Shown: positions 20,901 to 31,700 of the stretch, piece by piece
How the letters are laid out: each line of letters opens with the position of its first letter
Position numbering within the stretch: the first letter of the stretch is position 1
NCBI RefSeq assembly: GCF_032118995.1
Contig: NC_092651.1
Coordinates: 12,673,285 to 12,737,284, forward strand
Reading direction: 5' to 3'
Length of the DNA: 64,000 nucleotides
Origin: Asterias amurensis
Taxonomy: Eukaryota; Echinodermata; Asteroidea; Forcipulatida; Asteriidae
Position numbers and translations under genes: made by a program
Notes under the pieces: model-generated
What the model saw: only the letters and a program-made list of their open reading frames with translations
Databases searched by the model: none
Told to the model about the DNA's origin: nothing

Positions 20901-23900
20901 TAGGTTTATACACAGATTGTGGTAAACGACCAATTTGTGCTGATTAACAAAACACTGTTTTTAATTTCCGATGAAACCAATATGACACATCAATGTATAC
21001 ACTGGAGCCTGAGGAAAGCCTGACGAACATCCTAGACCACGTTGCTCGATATGAGAAACACAGGCCCTTCCTTAAATTTGGTAATTGTCTAAGACCAGTC
21101 TTCTCACTTGGTGTATCTCATCATATGCTCAATCGGTCGTCGAAGTTGCGAGATAATATAGAAAAAAGAACACCCTTGTCACACGTGTGCTTTCAGATGC
21201 TTGATTTCAAGACCTCAAATTCTAAATCTTGGGTCTCGAAATCAAATTCGTGGAATATTACTTTTAGTCGAAAACTACTCCACTTCAGAGGGAGCCGTTT
21301 CTCACAATGTTTTATACTATCAACCTCTCCCCATTACTCGTTACCAACCGAGGTTTTTATGCTAAAAATCATTTTGAGTAATTACCAAAAGTGTCCACTG
21401 CCTTTAAAACCCGACCCTTCCTTGGGTTCTTTTCGAAATACACCATCCCTTACATGGGACATACTGCTTTACTTAACATCCGAAAGACAAAGAAATATTC
21501 TCAAGGACACGAGAGCAAACGCCCACAAGGCATAGGTTTATGGAAATGTTTAACCCAAAATGAAATTGTTCGCGAAAAGAGAATGCCAATCAACATGACA
21601 AGCCTTGGAATATTAACTTTCTTTTTGCATTTTCCCCAGTCACATCAGCCCGGCGTGGAGCTAGCTTGGGGAGTACATATCGTGACGTATACAGCAACGG
21701 ACGCTGCCGGATTGGAGTCCGAATGCCAATTCAGAATTCGTATTAGTCGTAAGTTTGAACAAAACATCAACATCACTCCCCGATAAAACAACCAAATACA
21801 AAACCAAAAGAAAACACAAACAGTTAAAAAAAAAAAAAAAACAATCGAACAAACACTGTGTTAACATGGACAATTTAACGTATCGGTTATTAATTTTATT
21901 CTGTACGAAAAGAAACCCTTTATTTGCTTTCATTGGGATTAATAACCAAAGAACCATTCAAGATCCAACTTTGGAAAAATTATGTTTTCCATCTAATGCA
22001 AACTTTGTTCCATTGCAGTTTCGGCATGCCCATATTACCCAGATCCACGTAACGGGGCGATGGCGTGTGACCAGTGGCTTTTTGGTTCGTTCTGTCGTGT
22101 CTACTGCAACCAGGGCTACGAGTTTGCAGAGAAGCCGGCCGTTTGGTACATGTGTGGCGGGGGAAGATGGACCACCAGTCCATTCGGGCTCCCCATACCA
22201 TGGCCGGATTGTTCAGGTTTTTATTCCAAATTGGGAATGTCCAGATAGTTAAAGGAACACGTTGCCTTGGATCGGTCGAGTTGGTCTTTGAAAAGCGTTC
22301 TTTAACCGTTTGTTATAAAATGCATATGGGTAGAAAGATGTTGTAAAAGTAGAATACAATGATCTACACAAATATGCCTCGAAATTGCGTGGTTTTCTTT
22401 TTACCTCGTCGACTAACACGGTCGGCCATTTATGAGAGTCAATGGCCGACCGTGTTAGTTCGCGACGTAAAAGGAAACCCGTGCAACGTTGAGTGATACT
22501 TGTGTGGATCATTATATTCTACTTTTAAAACATCTTTCTAACCATATGCATTTCATAACAAACTGTTTCAAACGCTTTTTATAGACCAACTCGTCCGATC
22601 CAAGGCAACGTGTTCCTATAACACAACTTAATGGCAGGTTAGTTGAAACGTCGAGACCGGGGTGTGTGAACTAGCGGCAAGAGTGCATTTTAATTGGTGG
22701 ACGCTTGACCATGCAAACCCTTGAATGGCTTTTTTTGTCAGATACTGTGCGCTTTGTAAGTGCTGTTTAATATTTTTATGGTTAAAAAGATATTATTATG
22801 GCTAAAAAGTGTTTATCAAGAGTCCATGGTGTTAGTCGGGTTTCATATTTATTATGTTGTAACCATGGTATGCGTCTAATCCATGCAGCTATTAAACCAG
22901 TTTAATAGAGCAATCAAATAAAATGCCGGTATGGTACAAAGCTATATCAATCTTCCGCGATAGAAAAACTGAATTTAAGTTGTCAAACGTCAAGACATAC
23001 AATTAAAAGCGAAACATCACTCAGCGATAGTAAGTCTACGGGATACGAGTCGAGCTTGTTGCAATACAGCTCACGTGTTTTAAAACCGGCCAAGAACACT
23101 TTATTTTACTCGATATATGATTAAACTGGTTTGAATGAGCAAAATATGAAAATGGAAACCATGATAATGCTGGTATTCTGCAGTCACATCACAGTTAAAA
23201 TGCCCAATATAGTCTCTTTACGAAAGAATGAATTTCCTTCAATAGCCTTTCTGCATTTTTGTTTAGAAAAACATGATCCAACTGGAGTTCGACTGGGTAT
23301 TGAGACGCAGTACTATGCCGGAGACTGCACAAACGCAATAACAAAACGAGCTATCCAAGCAGCTTTTGTTGATGACTTCAAGAAGAGTATGTTTGGTGGA
23401 GCCGGTGGGTGTATGGGAGAAAACTACTGTTTGTAAGTAACCGAAATGGTTCCGTTTGAACTAAACCTACGTTATTGTGACTCTTTGTTTTAGTTTGTAT
23501 AAAGCTCCCTGGAAGCGCTCTAAATTAGAATTGACTTTTTTAATTCCAATCGATTGTTCAGGATGGAGGAAGTGACAGTATATTGCGGCGAGATAAATGA
23601 AGACAGTTTTACTGAAGGATCTACATCATGTAGAGAAGAAAATGGAGAAAGAAATTGTACATGCAGGACAGGTTATCGGAAGAGTGGTGATAGATGTGTC
23701 GGTAAGTTTAGAAGGGAAAACGGACGGTAAATACATACAACACGAAAGAAACAAAGAAGAAAGCATATTGGGAAATATATTTAAGTGGACGGTTATGATG
23801 CTGAAAGTCAAACAATCTACTCCTTCAATGGGTGTTATACCACAGATATTCTTCAAATGGGCAGACTTTTATCCAAACAATAATTACGCAAATTTCAAAA

Positions 23901-25413
23901 TTGTACACGCGCATCCAAGAAAGGAAAACGTTCCTACATCGGCCTGTAGACAGTTTGTTGAGATGTAGGAATGTGAGTGTAAAGCTGTTAAATCCACCCT
24001 TAAGGGAACACGTTGCCTTGGATCGGTCGAGTTGGTCTTTGAAAAGTGTTTGTAATTGTTTGTTATAAAATGCATATGGGTAGAAAGATGTTGTAAAAAG
24101 TGAATACAATGATCCACACAAACATGCCTCGAAATTGCACGGTTTTCCTTTGACCTCGTCGACTAACACGGTCGGCCATTTATGGAAGTCAAATGTTTGA
24201 CTCCCATAAATGGCCGACCGTATTAGTTCGCGCAGTAAACGGAAAACCACGCAATTTCGAGGCAGACTTGTGTGGATCATTGTATTATACTTTTAAACAT
24301 CTTTCCAACCATATGCATCTTTAAAAACCCGGTTACAAACGCTTTTAATAGACCAACTCGTCCGATCCAAGGCAACGTGTTCCTTTAACATGAAACCTCC
24401 CCCTCAACGCGTTTCGATTATCGGACCCCGCGCAACCTTAAATCCAGCCTGGGAAAGTTCAGGCTCGGGACCAACATATTCAAGGGAGATACGCCGTACG
24501 CCTATACAAAGTAGGCCTGTATGTATAGTAGAACCGTACAAACGCCTTTGTCTTCATTCGGTCAAGATGACGCAGCGACTCGGGAACAATGCCCGGGAAC
24601 AATATAATAACATTAGGGCCACCGACAAAAATACAACATCCGTTGCTATATGTACGAATCACTTCAAACTTAATCAATCCAAAGAACAACATGTACCATT
24701 CACTTCCTAGGTGAAGAGAAGCAATTATGTTTTTAAAGTGTATCGAATTGTACTACTCTACAGTGAGAAAACTAGTGAAACATGAGCAAGGAGGTTGGTG
24801 TGGGATATCGATGCAGACGGCCCTTCCTCTGCCAGCCCTCCGTCCTCAAACTACCTTGACGTTTGCTGCTGATTGAAGTATATAGACAGTGAATAATACG
24901 CCAAGTGATGAAGCCGTATAGCCGCCGTCAAATGTTTTGTGTTCTTTAATTTCTTCCCTATATCCACCGATGGTTCTAAATGTCAACCAGGGTGTTTTGT
25001 TTCTGTTCAGACACACAGCCACCCACGGTAGAAAACTGCCCAGACGAAATACATAAAACGTCATCTGACCAGTTCAGCGCCGTGACCTGGGATGAACCAC
25101 AGTTTGCTGACAACTCTAAAGGGGATCTCAATTTGACTCAAGTAAGACAATGTTAATGACCCGTTTGGTTATTGGAGAGGCGGTTTTACTGATGGTAATC
25201 AGATAAACAACTTTTCTCTCCCCTATAACACGTTTTCTGCTTTTATTATTGCTTTGTGTACTATATTATTTTAAATCTATATTAATTTTATTGTGTACCC
25301 CAGATGTGGGGCAACAGATCTACGGATCATAGTATGTATTTGCTTTTGTTGTCCCTTGCCCATCTCGGGGTATATTGTCAATGTATTTTGTTTTGTTCTG
25401 TTATGGCGAATAA

Positions 25414-25479
<66 letters not shown>

Positions 25480-25693
25480 GATAATGATAATGATAATGAT
25501 AATGATAATGATAATGATAATGATAATGATAATGATAATGATAATGATAATGATAATGATAATGATAATGATAATGATAATGATAATGATAATGATAATG
25601 ATAATGATAATGATAATGATAATGATAATGATAATGATAATGATAATGATAATGATAATGATAATGATAATGATAATGATAATGATAATGATG

Positions 25694-25734
<41 letters not shown>

Positions 25735-28700
25735 TGTAATATAATAACAGAGATTGGTATTAAAACGTCCAGGGATACAAAGCTTAGGTTTATACACAGA
25801 TTGTGGTAAACGACCAACTTGTGCTGATTAACAAAACACTGTTTGTAATTTCCGATGAAACCAATATGACACATCAATGTATACACCGGAGCCTGAGGAA
25901 AGCCTGACGAACATCATAGACCACGGTGCACGATATGAGAAACACAGGCCCTTCCTTAAATTTGGTAATTGTCTAAGACCAGTCTTCTCACTTGGTGTAT
26001 CTCAACATATGCTCAATCGGTCGTCGAAGTTGCGAGATAATAATGAAAAAAGAACACCCTTGTCACACGAAGTTGTGTGCTTTCAGATGCTTGATTTCAA
26101 GACCTCAAATTCTAAATCTTGGGTCTCGAAATCAAATTCGTGGAATATTACTTTTAGTCGAAAACTACTCCACTTCAGAGGGAGCCGTTTCTCACAATGC
26201 TTTATACTATCAACCTCTCCCTATTACTCGTTACCAACTGAGGTTTTTATGCTAAAAATCATTTTGAGTAATTACCAAAAGTGTCCACTGCCTTTAAAAC
26301 CCGACCCTTCCTTGGGTTCTTTTCGAAATACACCATCCCTTACATGGGACATACTGCTTTACTTAACATCCGAAAGACAAAGAAATATTCTCAAGGACAC
26401 GAGCAAACGCCCACAAGGCATAGGTTTATGGAAATGTTTAACCCAAAATGAAATTGTTCGCGAAAAGAGAATGCCAATCAACATTACAAGCATTGGAATA
26501 TTAACTTTCTTTTTGCATTTTCCCCAGTCACATCAGCCCGGCGTGGAGCTAGCTTGGGGAGTACATATCGTGACTTATACAGCAACAGACGCTGCCGGAT
26601 TGGAGTCCGAATGCCAATTCAGAATTCGTATTAGTCGTAAGTTTGAACAAAACATCAACATCACTCCCCGATAAAACAACCAAATACAAAACCAAAAGAA
26701 AACACAAACAGTTAAAAAAAACACAATCGAACACACACTGTGTTAACATGGACAATTTAACGTATCGGTTATTAATTTTATTCTGTACGAAAAGAAACCC
26801 TTTATTTGCTTTCATGGGGATTAATAACCAAAGAACCATTCAAGATCCAACTTTGGAAAAATTGTGTTTTCCATCTAATGCAAACTTGGTTTACTTATCC
26901 CATTGCAGCTTCGACATGCCCAAATTACCCAGATCCACGTAATGGGGCGAGGGCATGTGACCAGTGGTTGTTCGGATCGTTCTGTCGTGTCTACTGCAAC
27001 CAGGGCTACGAGTTTGCAGAGAAGCCGGCCGTGTGGTACATGTGTGGCAGGGGAAGGTGGACCACAACTCCATTCGGGCTCCCCATACCATGGCCGGATT
27101 GTTCAGGTTTTTATTCCAAATTGGGAATGTCCAAATAGTTAAAGGAACACGTTGCCTTGGATCGGTCGAGTTGGTCTTTACGTTCTTTAACCGTTTGTTA
27201 TAAAATGCATATGGGTAGAAAGATGTTGTAAAAGTAGAATACAATGATCTACACAAATATGCCTCGAAATTGCGTGGTTTTCTTTTTACCTCGTCGACTA
27301 ACACGGTCGGCCATTTATGAGAGTCAATGGCCGACCGTGTTAGTTCGCGACGTAAAAGGAAACCCGTGCAACGTTGAGTGATACTTGTGTGGATCATTAT
27401 ATTCTACTTTTAAAACATCTTTCTAACCATATGCATTTCATAATAAATGTTTTCAAACGGTTTTTATCGACCAACTCGTCCGATCCAAGGAAACGTGTTC
27501 CCATAACACAACTTAATGGCAGGTTAGTTGAAACGTCGAGACCGGGGGTGCGTGTACTAGCGGCAAGAGTGCATTTTAAACGGTGGGCGCTGGACCATGC
27601 AAACCCTTGAATGGCTTTTTTTTGGTCAGATATTGTGCGCTTTGTAAGTGCTGTTTAATATTATTATGGTTAAAAAGATATTATTATGGCTAAAAAGATA
27701 TTATTATGGCTAAAAAGTGTTTATCAAGAGTCCATGGTGTTAGTCGGGTTTCATATTTGTTTTGTTGTAACTGATGCATCTAGTCTATGCAGCTAGACAG
27801 TTTAATAGAGCAATCAAATAAAATGCCGGTATGGTACAAAGCTATACCAACCTTCCGCGATAGAAAAACTGAATTTAAGATGTCAAACGTCAAGACATAC
27901 AATTATAAGCGAAACATCACTCAGCGATAGTGAGTCTACGGGATACGAGTCGAGCTTGTTGCAATACAGCTCACGTGTTTTAAAACCGGCCAAGAATACT
28001 TTACTTTACTCGATATATGATTAAACTGGTTTGAATGAGCAAAATATGAAAATGGAAACCATGATAATGCTGGTATTCTGCAGTCACATCACAGTTAAAA
28101 TGCCCAATATAGTCCCTTTACGAAAGAATGAATTTCCTTCAATAGCCTTTCTGCATTTTTGTTTAGAAAAACATGATCCAAGTGGAGCTCGACAGGGTAT
28201 GGAGACGCAGTACTATGCCGGAGACTGCACAAATGCAAAGACACAACGAGCAATCCAAGCAGCTTTTGTTGATGACTTCAGAAAGAGTATGTTTGGTAGA
28301 GTCGGTGGTGGGTGTACGGGAGAAAACTCTTGTTTGTAAGTAACCGAAATGGTTCCGTTTGAACTAAACCTACGTTATTGTGACTCTTTGTTTTAGTTTG
28401 TAAAGCTCCCTGGAAGCGCTCTAAATTAGAATTGACTTTTTTTAATTCCAATCGATTGTTCAGGATGGAGGAAGTGACAGTATATTGCGGCGAGATAAAT
28501 GAAGACAGTTTTACTGTAGGATCTACATCATGTAGAGAAGAAAATGGAGAAAGAAATTGTACATGCAGGACAGGTTATCGGAAGAGTGGTGATAGATGTG
28601 TCGGTAAGTTTAGAAGGGAAAACGGACGGTAAATACATACAACACGAAAGAAACAAAGAAGAAAGCATATTGGGAAATATATTTAAGTGGACGGTTATGA

Positions 28701-31700
28701 TGCTGAAAGTCAAACAATCTACTCCTTCAATGGGTGTTATACCACAGATATTCTTCAAATGGGCAGACTTTTATCCAAACAATAATTACGCAAATTTCAA
28801 AATTGTACACGCGCATCCAAGAAAGGAAAACGTACCTACATCGGCCTGTAGACAGTTTGTTGAGATGTAGGAATGTGAGTGTAAAGCTGTAAAATCCACC
28901 CTTAAGGGAACACGTTGCCTTGGATCGGTCGAGTTGGTCTTTGAAAAGTGTTTGTTATAAAATGCATATGGGTAGAAAGATGTTGTAAAAGTAGAATACA
29001 ATGATCCACACAAACATGCCTCGAAATTGCACGGTTTGCCTTTTACCTCGTCGACTAACACGGTCGGCCATTTATGGGAGTCAAATGTTTGACTCCCATA
29101 AATGGCCGACCGTATTAGTTCGCGCAGTAAACGGAAAACCACGCAATTTCGAGGCAGACTTGTGTGGATCATTGTATTATACTTTTAAACATCTTTCCAA
29201 CCATATGCATCTTAAAAAACCCGGTTACAAACGCTTTTAATAAACCAACTCGTCCGATCCAAGGCAACGTGTTCCTTTAACATGAAACCTCCCCCTCAAC
29301 GCGTTTCGATTATCGGACCCCGCGCAACCTTAAATCCAGCCTGGAAAAGTTCAGGCTCGGGACCAACATATTCAAGGGAGATACGCCGTACGCCTATACA
29401 AAGTAGGCCTGTATGTAAAGTAGAACCGTACAAACGCCTTTGTCTTCATTCGGTCAAGATGACGCAGCGACTCGGGAACAATGCCCGTGCTCTAAAGCTA
29501 TTGGGCAAAATCTACACCCCGATTTACGAAAGATATTCTAAAAAGAGCCGATAAGGAGCTGATATCATGTCTTTGCTATCTTTGCCGGGAACGTGTTGAA
29601 AGGTCATGTACATTTATTGCCATAAGGAAGAGGTTATCACTTCACCAGACACCGCACCTGAGACAATTGGTAAATAAACGACTGTCATACAAGAAACAAA
29701 AATAACTGCTCGTGCAAAAAGGTGACTTTTGGGCACGCTCATCGCACCCATCTTAAGAACATCGGGTCTGGTCGAAAGGAAACTGATGCGCCTATACACG
29801 CCAAGAAAATTGAGACGAATGCTCCCGTGGACCTAGTCACACGTGTCATCCAACATGAAAGAAACTCTGCACAGAACCGACATGGACGACAACACCAATA
29901 CCAATCAGAAAGCAAGAACTATGAATATGACTATGAATCCCCAAAATAGTAATATGACATGATCAGCGACATCGAAAAAACAAACATCCTCGAACAACCT
30001 GAGCAAAACAGCCTGACACACATGATCATTGAGGGTGTGCCAAAGACGTAAAGCGTTAAGCTAAACTACTATTAGACACGAGTATACAAAAATGGCGCCA
30101 CAAATTTGAACGTTAAGGGAGAGGGAAAAATTTGGCTAAGATGTGGTTAAGGGATCTGATATTAAGGATTTAGACAATGGTGTTTTACATGCTAGACAAT
30201 TATTTCCCTACGTGTTTCGTACGTGGTTTGGCGAGTATGCCGAACCATACACAAGCAAAACATAATGACATCTTCAAAAGATGAGATACATTAATGAAAC
30301 ATTGGATGGCTACAATGGTTCTGCAGTCTGTGTCATTGTGTCTATATTCTTATGTAAAAGGGCTCAATGATAACTGGGAAGTGTTAAATAATGTTCTTTC
30401 TTTGCTGCAGTGTTCACTACATGTGAGAGATATCTACTACCAAGCGACGGCTACCAATTATCATGTAACACCACGGACAACAGGATTGATACAGTGTGTA
30501 ATCTGACGTGCAGTGAAGGCTACGATCTGGAAGGTCGCTTACAGATATGGTGTCACTTGAATGAGGACAGACAACTAGGAGAGTGGTCTACCACGGGTGG
30601 TGGTAGATGCAATGGTACAAAGTTTACTCCCTATAAGAAAATGACGATAAACTGGAAAAAAATCTGTGGCAGTCATAACATGAACCCGTTTTTCTCTATC
30701 CTCTCTAATGAGAGAATTAGAGGGCACTACAGCACCTTAGCAAATAGTTTATATTTTATAGGCAGATGAAAGCACGCAAGGGTGTGTTTTTCTAATTCAT
30801 TATTCTCCAAAGTGTCCTATTCTATGTACTTTTAACAATTGGTACCATATTCTAATTCCTGATTTATCAGCGTTCGAGCTGTTTTCATCGAGTGTCTTTA
30901 AAGGGTCTACTTTTTACACAAGTCCACAGATTTACATTACACTTACTCAGCTTGAACATAATGCTGGTAGAAAGCTCCCCCTAAAATATTCCTTACTGAG
31001 CCGCTGTAGTTTTTCAGAAATGAGTACAACAATGTCAAGAAAATCATTTTCGTCTCAGTCTGTCAGTGAGAGGAAAATTGTTTTGAATGTAAAAACGTAT
31101 TAACCAGTTATGGTATGCTATGGTAAAATACCATAACTGGTTAATACATCTTTACATGCTAAAACCGAGACTAAAGTAATTTTCGTGACATTGTGTTACT
31201 CATTTCTCAAAAACTACAGCACATCAGCAAGTTATTTAAGGGAAGCTTTCTACTATCATTATCTTCAAACTGTTTAAGTTTAATGTAAATCTATCGACAT
31301 TGTGTAAAAAGTACCTAGAGACCATTTAAATAATCCAAGTCAATCAATCAGTCAATCAACCAGTCAATCAATCAATCAATACAAAATAAAAGGATGTCAT
31401 GCAATGTCTCTTGCTGCAAAACATTTGTAATTAACTACTGCGACTATTGTACTTACGATGAAGAACAGCATGGTTGAGATTTTGAGGAACACACCTTGTT
31501 TTGAGGTATTACTCAGAGCTGTCAGAGTTTACATGCACCTCGGCAGAGACTTGAACCCACGACCTTTAACATTCAATACCACTCAGATTGCCGGTTTTGA
31601 CTAGACGACCAATGGGCCAATGGGTATTACAAACATTTCCAATAATTTCTTATGTTTCCTCCAGCCAAGACCTGTCCCATCCTCGTCGCGGAAACCCATA

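Larger units (their letters stand above)
20223..24600 (+). repeat. Segmental tandem duplication, module I
   Basis: Unit of about 4.4 kb containing exons 5-9. It begins AACATTAGGGCCACCGACAA and recurs from 24601. Exons, introns and embedded palindromic elements are all duplicated. Confidence 0.88.
24601..29487 (+). repeat. Segmental tandem duplication, module II
   Basis: Second copy of the 20223-24600 unit, containing exons 10-14. It is about 0.5 kb longer, mainly because of the microsatellite at 25414-25734 and its flank. Similarity to module I is lost after about 29487 (GGGAACAATGCCC). Confidence 0.88.

Noticed and set aside
25304-25886. Long open frames of Ile-Met, Ile or Leu-Ser repeats on both strands
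   Set aside because: They are produced by the AAT/AATGAT microsatellite, have no domain and no flanking exon structure.
25877-26674. Plus-strand open frame of 265 codons running into gene 3 exon 11
   Set aside because: Its first two thirds are a palindromic repeat and intron; the module I counterpart is interrupted. Only 26528-26636 has HYR character and proper splice sites.
28528-28870. Open frames on both strands over and after the EGF-like exon
   Set aside because: They are intron read-through or antisense shadows duplicated with the module; no domain or start context.
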